From assembly GCF_015706575.1 (NCBI RefSeq), contig NW_024037048.1:12231512-12295511 (forward strand): a stretch of 64,000 bases of DNA, given 5' to 3'. Position numbers and translations under genes: made by a program. The notes under the pieces were generated by a model. It did no database searches. It saw nothing but the letters and a program-made list of their open reading frames with translations, and was not told where the DNA came from. Origin of the DNA: Patiria miniata (Eukaryota > Echinodermata > Asteroidea > Valvatida > Asterinidae). Shown here piece by piece: positions 23,062 to 33,579 of the stretch; position 1 is the first letter of the stretch, and each line of letters opens with the position of its first letter.

Positions 23062-24081
23062 AAGGCCTAAAAAAAAAAAGTGTTATGTTGGCGTAACCCG
23101 ACCGACCCTAAAAATGCGGCCGACCCTGGATATTTTTTATTTTTTTGAAGGGAAGAAATATAATTAAAATCTATAGAAATTAATTTTAAATACGTTTTGA
23201 AACCATTTCTGACCATTGACGATAGCGCGCGTGGAACTTTGGAGTGCACAATGTTTTGCACCTTCCTCTCCATGACACAACGAACATGCAGAAGATCGCG
23301 CAGGCCTACAGGCAGTGCGCGTGCGGAGATCGATGCACCATGCATGCATGATAGATGCACATGTACAGTACACGTGTAGCCTCGTCCGAGACTGTTGCAC
23401 GGCGCGAACTGCTACATATACTATTGAAAATACTTCGCTATTTATTCCATGTTAAAAAAAAATAGTTCATTATAATATAAATTATTTTAATTAATTTTCC
23501 ACTATTTTACACGATAACAATTGATATATATTTATTCTAAAAATTGTAAACTATTCTGTAACCCCGGCGGCCGACGCGACCCGGCCGGCCCCGGCCCGCG
23601 CCCGTGGTTAACGCGCGTACGCCGTCGCATCATGGCGCCCGGTACCGAAGCGTACAGTGTTTCCATCAAGGGCAAATGGGGATCTTCGGTCATTTTCGAC
23701 CGTTTAATGCGGATAAATTTGAGTCTAGAGCTGGGGGTAATCGCCCAGATCTGTGCCGATGGTGTAAAAGCGGGTTAACTTACACCGTGCTAAAAATACA
23801 AACTTCAAAGGAAGAATCGGGTCCATATAAAGTCTTAAAGATGTCGATGCAGATGAAACGGCTAACATTTTGTCTGATTTTGGATTCCGCTTTTTGATAG
23901 GTACCTTTGGAAAGGTTGATGATGAGCCTTGTTTTCTCTTGTTATCGTGTACTACTACCGGCTTAATGTCATTTTCGTTGCTGGGATTAAAAAAAAAAAA
24001 AAAAAAAAAACACCCGACCTACCTACCCTATTTTTTCTGGCCCGTTACGCCAACATAACTTCTTTTTTTTTTAGGCCTAAG
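23062..24081. mobile_element. DNA element with GGCCT(A)n termini
   Basis: The termini are inverted: TAAGGCCTAAAAAAAA, then TGTTATGTTGGCGTAAC on the left, and the mirror on the right (GTTACGCCAACATAAC, then TTTTTTTTAGGCCTAA). The interior is GC-rich, with CCGACCTACCTACCC near the right end. It interrupts the LINE ORF2 tail between GTK and RAARKAR. It has no recognised protein. Confidence 0.8.
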
Positions 24082-24832
24082 CGTGCTGCTCGTAAGGCTA
24101 GAGCTGCCAGCACCACTACCGTGGTCAAACCCTGTACCTATAATGTGTGCCCTACATGATTGTGTGAGAGATTTTCGTGCCCGGTTTGGATATTAGTCAT
24201 CTCCGGACACATTGAAACTGTTGAATATAAATTTAAAGCCGTGGTCATCATCTTCATGATGGACGAATATTTACTGGGTCAATGCCATCTTTGAACCTAG
24301 GCAGGTGGAAATCTCTGGCACTACAGGAAGTGATACAACTCTGCCTCTCCACAACTACATACAGCTGAACCACTTTGGTAGCTCCATTTGATTAAGACGG
24401 GTCTGTGATCGGCTAGTCCTGGTTTTCAAGCGGCTGATAGTTTTCCATTGAACCCATGTCGATGTAGCACCTGTTGGGAGGTTCAAGTTCCGCCGTTGTT
24501 ATAGTATAATGTATAACCATGACAATCGGTGGGCTTTTGCTGCCAGTCGTTGCTTCCAGTGTTGGAGTCTTGCCACTTCCCTGGATGTTGTGAAGGAGTG
24601 GACATGTCTGAGGAAGCTTTTCTTGACTTCAGCCTTTTGATCCGAAGCTTGCCGTCCCTGGAAGAGGCGACACTCGAACAGTAATGGGTTCCTGTCTGGA
24701 CCATGTTACCTGTGGCCTCCAAAGCCTGCATACAGTGAACTAGTTTATGTGGCTTCAAGAATCAAAGTGTATGCGGTGCAAGACGTGCATGAAGCACCTT
24801 GCTAAGTGCCATAATAATAATAATAATATAAA

Positions 24833-24904
24833 CTCTGCTGTTGCAACTGTGAGAATTAGGGCGAGCACTTTTAAACTGTAGACTTTTGTGAGTGATGACA
24901 TTTA
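24833..24904. other. Short spacer between LINE tail and next element
   Basis: Only short AT-rich sequence lies between the LINE (ATA)n tail and the next GGCC-ended element. Confidence 0.5.
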
Positions 24905-25452
24905 TGGCCAAAAACAAATTCTCCGGTTTCTGGTATGCGCGCGCGTCGCCGTAGCCATGCGCGTCGGCAAAATTAAAAAGTTTTTTTTTTCAATGTAGGA
25001 TGATGTCTCAAAACCGCCAAACTCACTGGTTTGACTGGAATCCTGCTGCTGCACAATTTTAACGTGTTTTTAGATGGCGTTACGATCGAGTATATAAGCT
25101 TTATGTGGCCTCTCTACGCTCCAAAATAGTTTGCACTAAATTTAGTCGGGTACCATTTGCAGTGTTATAATTTTGTAATTGTGCGTCTGGAAGCCAGACT
25201 GACGGAGCGATGATCGCATAGCTGGAACCTGTAAACGCTTTTTTAATTAGCTCAATATACTTCTCAGGCCTTATGGCCTCACCGAGGCCACCTCAAGCTT
25301 AAGCTGCACTCTGAAGGATATTTTGAGAGTTTTAAGGGGATCGAAGCGTCATCTGCAACATCAGCCAACATTTGAAGAGAAAAAAATGTTGGGTAAAGTG
25401 CAGTGCGTCGCCACACCACTTTTGGGGCAAGCTCCAGACTTTTCTGGGCCTA
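24905..25452. mobile_element. GGCC(A)n-ended element, copy with extra internal segment
   Basis: It is homologous to 46932-47286, sharing CTCCGGTTTCTGGTATGCGC, GCCGTAGCCATGCGCGTCGG and CCTGCTGCTGCACAATTTTA. It carries about 200 more bases (about 25160-25355) than the other copy, so one copy gained or the other lost a segment. It begins ATGGCCAAAAA and ends TTTTCTGGGCC. Confidence 0.8.
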
Positions 25453-26471
25453 TTCTCACATAATGTTGTTTTACTGATACTACATACAGTATTTTCGGTG
25501 ACTGCAGTATATATCAACGGTATTCTGTTAGAGATTTTATCTTCAGTTTATCTTCATGTATGTTTTGAAACCTAAACTGTGATTTGATATGGGGTAGTAG
25601 CTGAGATATCAGTAAATGCAATTATTATCTGGTGGCCATCTTTAAAATCAGAAATGACCACAATAGTGTACAAACCGAACATTGGACACTGTCATAAAAT
25701 ATAGTTGCATTCCTTGACCCTGAAAATGTATGTTTGGACGCCAAAATTTTAATCCTAAGTGGCTTAGAAGAACAGATATTGGTAGATATAGGTTTTCAAT
25801 GGCGGCCATCTTTAAAATCAAAGATGGCCACCGCTATGTATCTGGACAAATTAAACATTTAGCACTAACTCACATGGTTCAGTTGCGTTCTTTGACCCTG
25901 AAAATAAATGTTTAGACACTAAGATTTCAATGCTAGGTGACTTAAAGATGCAATACATGTAGTTTTCAATGCCGGCGGCCATCTTCAAAAATAAGATGGC
26001 AACAACACTGTATCTGGACAAACAAACCATTTGACACTATCCCAAATGATACAGTGCATTCCTTGACCCTGAAAATGTATGTTTAGACACCAAAACTGTA
26101 ATCCTAAGCGGCTTAGAAGATGAGATATTGGTAAAATAGGTTTTCAATAGCAGCCATCTTTAAAATCCAAGATGGCCGCCATATTTTTATTGGATAAGTT
26201 GGTTCCTATAAAAAAAAAATGAAAGTTAAGGCAATAAGGAGCATGTATGGAAAATTTGGAGCTTTTGTCTGGAATGTCCACATCCATTCCAAAAGCTGGC
26301 CTAAGCTGCCTGACTACAGCCCGTAGGCCCAACTCCGCCCTATGCACCCTTACCAAATTCACAGTACAAAGCACCGTACAATCAAGCCAGGCCAAACTGC
26401 TCTAAAAGCCTGTAGGCACCAAGGGCGACAATCGCTTCTCAAAAGTTGAAGGGGGTGGTACATACATGCGT
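25453..26471. repeat. Tandem degenerate units of about 170 bp
   Basis: Between about 25600 and 26190 a unit recurs roughly four times. It contains the words GGCCATCTTTAAAATC, AAGATGGC, TTGACCCTGAAAAT and ATGTTTGGACRCCAAAA. It is a decayed tandem or interspersed repeat. After 26190 follows unclassified sequence leading into the repeat shared with 9.46 kb. Confidence 0.65.
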
Positions 26472-26757
26472 ACACTCTAAAAAAGCATTAGTCAGATTTG
26501 ACTAGAAACCAGTTAAATTTGACTAGCCATTCAGGGTCAGCTGGGTGCAACTGAAAATCAGTCAAACTGACTAGATTTTTCCAGTCAGTATTATTGACTT
26601 TGGAAAAATAGTTATGCAAATAACTGAAATTGGAGTCCAACCCAACTATTTTTTCTAGTCATGGTATAAAAATTTGCATGTTTAACTAAATTCCTAGTCA
26701 ATTTTCAATAACTAGGAAAACCAGTCAATATTTTGACTAAGTTGTTTTTAGAGTGTA
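26472..26757. mobile_element. MITE with CACTCTAAAAA termini
   Basis: The left end is TACACTCTAAAAA and the right end TTTTTAGAGTGTA. The ends fit a TA target duplication. The interior is rich in TTGACTAG words. It sits inside a repeat that resembles 9460-9790. Confidence 0.75.
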
Positions 26758-27015
26758 TCTTTGATCAGAACTAACGCGAGTGCGAAGCGTAAACGGCGGA
26801 TTCTAGACGGTCTGTGATGCGATCTTAGGCAATTTCTGACCGCTTTAACCAGTTTTTTTTAACAAAAGATCATTATTTAAACTTCATTTTCGAGTTTGGA
26901 GTCATTGAATCAGCTATTCTAAGCTATAGAATCAAATGTAGACCACGTTTTTTTATTCGGTGACGAAAATAGTTTGGGGACCGACATGCTCCCCTCGTCT
27001 CCCACCGATCGACAC

Positions 27016-27313
27016 CAGTGGCGCCCCCGGGGGGAGGGGGCTCGGGGGCTTCAGCCCCCTTCCAAGAGGTTTTCAATTGTTTGGGTTTTGGGTTTTTTTT
27101 CTGGTACATATAATTTTTGTTAGTCCCTCGATTTGATAGGTGATAATGAATGTGGCCTATTTTCGAGTAGTATAATAGAGGTGTAAGTGGCGCCATCAAC
27201 GGCAAAATAGTCCCCCCCCCCGAAAAAAAAACAATTGTTTTCTGCGGCCAAAAATTTTGGGCAAAATTTTTTGAGCCCCCCCCCCCCCAAGACAAATCCT
27301 GGGTGCGCCACTG
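27016..27313. mobile_element. hAT-like MITE with 8-bp flanking repeat
   Basis: The termini are CAGTGGCGCCCC and GGGTGCGCCACTG. The flanks are ATCGACAC (27008-27015) and ATCGACGC (27314-27321), matching at 7 of 8 positions, as expected for a hAT target duplication. It has a C-rich interior. No transposase. Confidence 0.8.
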
Positions 27314-27578
27314 ATCGACGCCCATTGTTGGCACTGTGCTTCACAACGACACTACCACGTAAATTTTATACGTAGGGCCTACATGTATGCCTACATGCTG
27401 TATAGCGTCGGTTGGTGAAATCAACAATACTGAGAGAGACCCTAAAACTTTTTCGAAACTTGTTTTCCGCATTTTGGCTGTATTTTCGTAAGCCCCCGAA
27501 TTTTTCTTTTGCCCCCCAATTTTTTGCTGGCCCTAGGCCCAGTGCCTACTGTGCCTATTCGATAAACCGGGCCTGTTC

Positions 27579-27670
27579 ACAAACCCTTAAAAGGAAATGT
27601 AAAGGGGACGAACCTGTGTTCACAGGAACAGGGGTTCGTCCCCTTTACATTTTTCTTTTTAGGGTTTGTG
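27579..27670. repeat. Hairpin with arms of about 35 bp
   Basis: CAAACCCTTAAAAGG plus ATGTAAAGGGGACGAACC is mirrored by GGTTCGTCCCCTTTACAT plus TTTTTAGGGTTTG around a short loop (CTGTGTTCACAGGAACAG). A second partial copy of its outer sequence (GATCACAAACCC) occurs near 27738. Confidence 0.75.
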
Positions 27671-27699
27671 ATCAACCCCTGGTAGGTCGAACACGTAGG

Positions 27700-28560
27700 C
27701 CTTGGTAGGCGTTCTGCCTAGGAGAAGGAAAACTCTGATCACAAACCCGGGTTGGTCGAGCTCGTAGTAGTCGTGGTTGACAGTCTATACCTCAAGTTTC
27801 AGCCGCAAAGGCTAAGGGAGTATTCCCTACAGAAATATCAGGAGTGCGGTTGGTGTGGTGATACAAGTTCCCTCGTAGCCAGCAAAGCGAAGCTCGTACC
27901 CAAAAAGCCCCACCACACCAAGACTAGGGGTCAGCGCGAATCACCACCTGCTGTATCAAGAACCCAGAGAGGACTCGGCAGTTTATTCACAGTCTTGGAG
28001 AGGCTCTGGCAGAACCTACAGTTACAGGCGGTGATGACCGTGGAGTCCAAGTGGTCCCACAGGCTGCGTGATGATCAAACAACCTCGCCATTTCTGCCTA
28101 AGGGAAGAGAGAACGTAGGAACGCCCAGCTGACTGGTACGAGCCCAGTTGGGAAGAAATACAATGTAGAACCACTAACCAAGAGAAAAACTCTCCTTGCC
28201 CACAAGAAGGATCCAAGTCCCAGCACACAAGATGCTCTCAGGGCCACGAGAGACCAGTGATGCAAGAGGGTTGTATGAGGGCATCAAGAAGGCAAGGATC
28301 GAATATCCCACCTGAAGTACCTAAAGAGCGCCGCGGGAAACAAGCGCTGCTGCGATGCCTTCATGAACTCCCCTGCCTCTGCTGGGAATTGGAAAAGGTC
28401 ATGTTCCACAGGACCGTATGCGTGATGCAAACATCGTCACATGCATGCCACCTCAGTGCCATTCAGCAATAAGTGCACACTGTGTATGTACAATACCCGT
28501 ACATGTACATAATTAAAAATATGCAGAACATGCGCGTGTATGTAATTTCGAAAGTACAGG
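27700..28560. other. Unclassified, moderately GC-rich, transposon-like sequence
   Basis: An open frame (27752-28132, plus strand) with codon-like composition continues in broken pieces to about 28470. I see no named motif. It may be a decayed retroelement ORF. Confidence 0.35.
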
Positions 28561-28611
28561 TATGGATATACCCGCATGGCCATTCATAACCAGTATGCTA
28601 AATGATATACA

Positions 28612-28760
28612 AATATTGAGTGGCTCAGCGTGGGATGGGAGGAATATTATCGCAAGGTAAAATCTGGACTTTTCCATTTCACAAGGCGAAGCCGAGTGAA
28701 CTTGGAAAGTCCAGATTTACCGAGCGATAATATTCCTCCCATTTCACAATTTAAAGCCAC
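28612..28760. repeat. Core palindrome 1
   Basis: Arms begin CAAATATTGAGTGGCT and end AGCCACTCAATATTTG, with inner GGAATATTATCGC and TCTGGACTTTTCC, around core AAGGCGAAGCCGAG. Each arm is about 70 bases with several mismatches. Confidence 0.85.
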
Positions 28761-29111
28761 TCAATATTTGTTTTATATAACTGACATATAGATCGTTGTC
28801 ATTTGATATATTTGAACTTTTTTTCAATACAAAACTGGAGAAAAATGTATTCTCTCTTCCATACCACCCCTTCACGAAAATGTTTGAACCCAACGCTGTA
28901 GCACTGGCTCTTTGGAACAATACGCGCTACGCGCAACGCTGAACGCGCACACCAGCATGCATTTGCACACAACTACCGCGTCAGTATTTCCCATTCCCCA
29001 TGGGCGGATAGTACTTTTTGAGCCGCGGCATGAATGGGAGCAATAACGAATGCCACGTGATGTGAGTTTCACCAATCAAATGACAAGGATCTGTATGTCG
29101 GTTATATAATA

Positions 29112-29275
29112 TACAAATATAACATGGTTTGAGGGTGGACAGTCGTTTTCGCTCCCCGAGGTATTGGAAGTTGACAAACTAGTTCCCGAGGCGAAGCCGA
29201 GGGAACTAGTTTGTCAACTTCCAATACCGAGGGGAGCCAATATCGACTGTCCACCCGAAATAAACCATGTTATAT
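29112..29275. repeat. Core palindrome 2
   Basis: Outer ACAAATATAACATGG and CCATGTTATATTTGT, inner GTATTGGAAGTTGACAAACT and its mirror, core CCCGAGGCGAAGCCGAGGG. The inner arm close to the core is a near-perfect inversion. Confidence 0.88.
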
Positions 29276-29479
29276 TTGTTTTACTATACCTCATACATGT
29301 ACAGCTCACCCAAAAAAAATTTGGTTGCTCAACTTCAATTACTAGTTTGTTTGCAATATAATACAGTTACTACAGTTGTAAATACAGTTGTTTGTGTACA
29401 ACTTTCTTTGTAAGTTTTCTCCAGTACGGCATCATTGAGCTCCGGAAATTAACATTAACAAGAACCGTGCAACCATGCA

Positions 29480-30710
29480 TCTCTCCTGGTTCGCTCGTAC
29501 CCCCCGCCCTGCAAACAGGACGCTGGGATACTCTGATGAATTCATGCTCTGATTGGTTGGATTTTGCGTGACCAGTGACCTGCGCGTCATCAAGGTCATG
29601 ACTCTGCAAGGTTTGAAACGGCCGTTAAGCTTAGACTGATTCATTACACTGTTATTCCAGTTTAGAGATGTTTTTTCTTGTTAGAAAAGCGTAATAATGT
29701 AGGAAATTTTGTAAAACTTATCTGTGTTGTAAATTTACAATTCCCGTCACTCGCTCAGGCTCCGTTTCGAGTCACAAACGGTCGGATTGCATTATGCGAT
29801 GCTCATAATTTTGTCCACATGGTCCGCAATGAAACAGAAATCACATCCGGTATGGAACGCGCGTCATTCCATGGGAAGTTTCGGATAGCATTTGAGCACA
29901 TTGCCAAAATGCGGTCTTGAACAGCTGCAGCCAGATTCTTTATACATAGGTCATGGGCCATTTCCTTCACAAGATTCTGTGAAGCTCATCAGAGTATCCC
30001 AGCGTCCTGTTTGCAGGGCGGGGGGTACGAGCGAACTCTCCTGGGCGATGTTCGCGCGTGCGTACTGCACCCGTGCGACAGTTCCTCGATTGCTGTGTAA
30101 AGCGCATGCGTAGTAGACTGTCGCACGGGTAACCCATGCTTCGCTCGTACCCCCCGCCCTGCAAACAGGACGCTGGGATACTCTGATGAGCTTCACAGAA
30201 TCTTGTGAAGGAAGTGGCCTATGACCTATGTATAAAGCATCTGGCTGCAGCTGTTCAAGACCGCAGTTAGACAATGTGCGCAAATGCTATCCGAAAACTT
30301 CCCATAGAAATTCACACGTTCCATACCGGATGTGATTTCTGCTTCATTGCGGACCATGTGGACAAAATTTTGAGCGTCACATAATGCAATCCGACCGTTC
30401 GTGATTCGAAACGGAGCCTGAGCAAGTGACGGGAATTGTAAATTTACAACACAGATAAGTTTTACAGAATTTCCTACATTATAACACTTTTCAACGAATA
30501 AACAACATCTCTAAACTGGAATAAAAGAGTAATGAACCAGTCTTAACGGCCGTTTCAAACCTTGCAGAGTCATGACCGTGATTGACGCGCAGGTCACAGG
30601 TAACGCAAAATCCAACCAATCAGAGCGTAAATTCATCAGAGTATCCCAGCGTCCTGTTTGCAGGGCGGGGGGTACGAGCGAACCCATGCGACAGTCTACT
30701 ACGCATGCGT
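29480..30710. repeat. Large inverted repeat, arms of about 550 bp
   Basis: Left arm about 29480-30040 and right arm about 30130-30690 are reverse complements, including GATGCTCATAATTTTGTCC-like and ACATCCGGTATGGAACG words. Each arm is itself bounded at both ends by the segment CCAGCGTCCTGTTTGCAGGG, so that segment occurs four times in alternating orientation (near 29515, 30010, 30155, 30655). The spacer of about 90 bases is CpG-rich, and its TAGTAGACTGTCGCA recurs inverted just outside the right arm. Confidence 0.85.
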
Positions 30711-30941
30711 ATTTACCCTGTGCGTGAATCCTCGCGCGCGCGTTTGGTAAACAGCAAGAATAACATCTGGCACGTGATGGTGAATTGACCAGTGAGAGTT
30801 CGGCTCTCGATCATGAATATGTATGAGGTATAGTAATTTGTATTTATATAAATATGATGAACTTGTCAAACTTTTACCTGAATATATTGGCTATTAAAAG
30901 TCAACCAATCAGATGACAAGGATTTATCAGGTGTTATATAA

Positions 30942-31102
30942 AACAAATAATGAATGTTTCACGTTCGTGCAATGGAAAGAATAATTTCATTCGGTGACAG
31001 ATGAAATGTTCCACTCCACTCGGCTTCGCCTCGTGGACTGGAACATTTCATCTGTCACCTCATGAAATCATTCTTACCATTGCACCCACAAACATTCATT
31101 AT
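30942..31102. repeat. Core palindrome 3
   Basis: Outer ACAAATAATGAATGTTTC and its mirror ending CATTCATTATTTGTATA, inner GTGACAGATGAAATGTTCCA, core CTCGGCTTCGCCTCG at 31019-31033. Confidence 0.85.
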
Positions 31103-31631
31103 TTGTATATTATATAACCGACATACAGATCCTTGTCATTTGATTGGTGGAACTCACATCACGTGACATTTGTTATTGCTCCCATTCACGCCGCCGCTCA
31201 AAAAGTACTATCCGCCCATGGGGAATGGGAAATATAATAACACCTCAACCACAGATTCTGTGTCTTGATTGGCCGAGAGCGAGTCACATGTTACTTTCTA
31301 ATTTTGCTATCTTTCTGTGCACGGCCAAAAGTACTATGCACATAGCAACCAAAGTACTATACCATTAGCAACCAAAGTACTATTTCCACGGCGCGGTATT
31401 TGTGTGCAAATGCATGCTGTGGTGTGCGCGTTGCGCGTTGTACGTAGCGCGTATTATTCCAAAGAGAGCGCGCCGCAGACTTGGGTTCAAACATTTCGTG
31501 AAGGGGTAGTTTTTAAGAGAGAAATACATTTTCCACCAATTTTGTATTGAAATTGAAGTTTATTCAACTGTGTTCAGATTTAAATAATTTAAAATATTAA
31601 AATCAAGCAGAATCTGTGGGTGAAGTGTTAT

Positions 31632-31805
31632 AAAACAAATATCGAATGCTTTATCTCGTGGTGAAGTAAAACTAGCCTCCCGAGGTGATCCATGGACCAT
31701 TCTATTTTCCCGAGGCGAAGCCGAGGGAAAATAGAATGGTCCATGGATCACCTCGGGAGGCTAGTTTTACTACACCACGAGATAAAGCATTCAATATTTG
31801 TATAC
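31632..31805. repeat. Core palindrome 4
   Basis: Outer AAACAAATATCGAATGC with mirror GCATTCAATATTTGTATA, inner AAACTAGCCTCCCGAGG and GATCCATGGACCATTCTA, core CGAGGCGAAGCCGAG at 31711-31725. This is the most exact of the five (almost no mismatch over about 75 bases). Confidence 0.9.
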
Positions 31806-32037
31806 TATTTAACAGTTAGGATCATGACGCGGTATTTGTGTGCAAATGTATGCTTGTATGCGCGTTCAGCGTTGCGCGTAGCGCGTATTGTTCCAAAGAG
31901 CAAGCGCTACAGCGTTGGATTCAAACACTTTTGTGAAGGGGTGGTTTCAAAGAGAGAAATACATTTTCCTCCAGTTTTGTATTGAAATAAAAGTTCAAAT
32001 ATATCAAATGACAAGGATCTATATGTCAGTTATATGA

Positions 32038-32206
32038 AACAAATATTGAGTGGCTTTAAATTGTGAAATGAGAGGAATATTATCGCTCGGTCAAATCTGG
32101 ACTTTTCCATTTCACTCGGCTTCGCCTCGTGAAAAGGAAAAGTCCAGATTTTACCTTGCGATAATATTCCTCCCATTCCACGCTGAGCCACTCAATATTT
32201 GTATAA
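32038..32206. repeat. Core palindrome 5, inverted copy of palindrome 1
   Basis: It is the same arm family as 28612-28760 in the opposite orientation, with core CTCGGCTTCGCCTCG at 32115-32129. Confidence 0.88.
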
Positions 32207-32210
32207 TGGT

Positions 32211-32438
32211 AGTATCTGCTCGTCGGGAAGGGCGCCACCACATTCCTGGTAGTTAAAAAGCAGTACGTTTAAGCGACCGACTTGGGGCCTGAACGCCGAC
32301 GGCTAGGCTCGGGCCGTCATCGGCGACCAGTGCCCAAGCCGGTTTTAAATGTACTTGTTTAAAAGTGGATTATATGATTTGTCATTTATGCATTTTTTGT
32401 AAGCAACAAAAGTGCTCAAAATCCATAAAGAAGGGTAC
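32211..32438. other. Unassigned spacer
   Basis: A short stretch with CpG-rich words (GACGGCTAGGCTCGGGCCGTC, a small hairpin near 32300). No gene. Confidence 0.5.
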
Positions 32439-32955
32439 TTAAAAGGAATGTACAACATTGGCTTTTGCTGCAATTTTCAGAAATAAATGGATTTGGAGGA
32501 TTAGTATGTTTTAGCAATTATTGTTAAACTGAATTGTTTCACGTTTTGGGCTTGTAGATGCTGGGAAACCAATAATGTTCTTGTAGTCTGGTTCCCCAGA
32601 CCCCACTTAGGAAGAAATGGAGCAATTTATAGATAATTGTACGGTCAGAGTATCAATTTAGCTGGCTTGTACCCGTTCACAGGTGTGTAATCAATTTGCA
32701 AAGAAAATGTGGAATAACTAGATATAACAAATATTGGGTAGTTTTTTAAAATAGCCAGTTTTCTCCAACGCTGGTTGGCCGGACCAGCGTTGGAAAAATA
32801 CAAGCTTTCTTGAAAATGTCAGCACACCGGCGGGGAGCCACAATTTTACAGAATGCTTTAAACTGTCTTTCCCTAACAATCAAGTAAGGTATTTCGTGAT
32901 AATTGGATAATTTCGGTGTTTTTATGTTTGCAAATGTTGTATTTTCCTTTAATAA
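32439..32955. mobile_element. TTAA-flanked MITE, copy A
   Basis: It starts TTAAAAGGAATGTACA and ends TGTTGTATTTTCCTTTAA. It is homologous along its length to 36567-37092 (shared CATTGGCTTTTGCTG, AATTTTCAGAAA, GTAGTCTGGTTCCC, AAGGTATTTCGT, TTTGCAAATGTTGTAT). TTAA at both ends is the duplication made by piggyBac-type transposition. No transposase. Confidence 0.8.
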
Positions 32956-33348
32956 CTTACCTAATGAAGTTGTAGCTCCGTGAATGCAGTACAGAGTGAG
33001 TAAACAAAAAATAGTAAACCCACATGGCGCCCCCTATTTTGTAAAAAAAAAGTTCCGCATGTAGCGCTTTCCAGATAGGATATGAAATTTAGCTTAATTA
33101 ATAAACCTTTCTTTTAGTACAAAAATCATTAAAATCACTCGTGTTTTTTTAGTTATGGAAATTTGAACACAAACACAGTTTTAATATGTTGTCCACGGAT
33201 CACATTTAAGGTACGTGATATTTCAGTTAAATGAAACCATGTCGTATCATGAAAACGATATCAGATTAATCCCTATAAATAGAAGGTAGTCTGAGTATCA
33301 CCAGTTCTCCACGGAGCCCTACCTCCGGTCGAACGTTTGATATTATCA
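32956..33348. mobile_element. Possible Tc1/mariner-related remnant
   Basis: ACAGAGTGAGTAAACAAAAAA near 32993 resembles the common ACAGGGTGAGT terminus. The following AAATCATTAAAATCACTCGTG and GTTATGGAAATTTGAACAC resemble 45490-45540. No open frame; ends unresolved. Confidence 0.4.
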
Positions 33349-33579
33349 ACACTCTCAAAACGCTGGTTAAAATTTGGTTAGTTAAAAAAACTTGGTTAAA
33401 TTTTCCAATTTTGCCCAACGCTTACTCAACGTTGGGCACATTTTGCACAACGTTGAGTATTGTTTTTTTTTAACCAGCTGTTGGGTTGTTCACCTGGTAA
33501 ACAACAGTCGGTTAAAATTAGTCATTTTACCAACCGCTTGTTAAATTTACCCAAAGTTAACCAACGTTTTGAGAGTGTA
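33349..33579. mobile_element. MITE with ACACTCTCAAAACG termini
   Basis: Left ACACTCTCAAAACGCTGGTTAA, right TTAACCAACGTTTTGAGAGTGT. It is internally made of degenerate CAACGTTG / TTAACCA words. The terminus type resembles the element at 26472, but the interior differs. Confidence 0.8.

Larger units (their letters stand above)
19433..24832 (+). mobile_element. LINE (non-LTR retrotransposon), split by three insertions
   Basis: Decayed ORF2 pieces run in order on the plus strand. 19560-19727 holds the reverse-transcriptase motif SSGKAPGSDAIPTEVY. 21002-21155 resembles the NHRGIS and LLNRLILHLQQD segment. 21791-22400 holds LTKAFDAGQLRW and a decayed catalytic region. 22760-23061 holds AQVRWAGHIARM and a C-terminal basic tail. 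24082-24215 holds RAARKARAAST and a degenerate zinc finger ending SxLRTH-like. The 3' end carries an (ATA)n tail at about 24810-24832. DNA elements at 19728-21001, 21156-21790 and 23062-24081 interrupt it, and the protein frame resumes after each. The 5' end is truncated; the clade is not assigned. Confidence 0.8.
28612..32210. repeat. Palindrome complex: five core-centred hairpins in a larger inverted repeat
   Basis: Five long palindromes are centred on GAGGCGAAGCCGAG or its complement, at about 28690, 29195, 31026, 31718 and 32122. Their arms are 55-80 bases. The first and last share arm sequence in opposite orientation; the other three differ. Ends are alike: one side TATATAAAACAAATA, the other TATTTGTATA. 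Outside the hairpins, 28760-29120 (with AATGACAAGGATCTGTATGTC and GCGCTACGCGCAACGC words) is repeated inverted at 31098-31560 and again at 31820-32040. The whole 3.6 kb is therefore an inverted, partly duplicated unit. No protein is seen. Confidence 0.85.

Noticed and set aside
26924..27334. Minus-strand 136-codon frame
   Set aside because: It overlaps the C-rich hAT-like MITE and its flanks; proline/glycine runs come from the poly-C tracts.
27752..28132. Host gene in the 126-codon frame
   Set aside because: No recognisable motif or splice pattern, and it sits among foldbacks; left as unclassified.
29951..30283. Frames inside the inverted repeat as genes
   Set aside because: The same peptide appears on both strands because the DNA is an inverted repeat; no coding signature.
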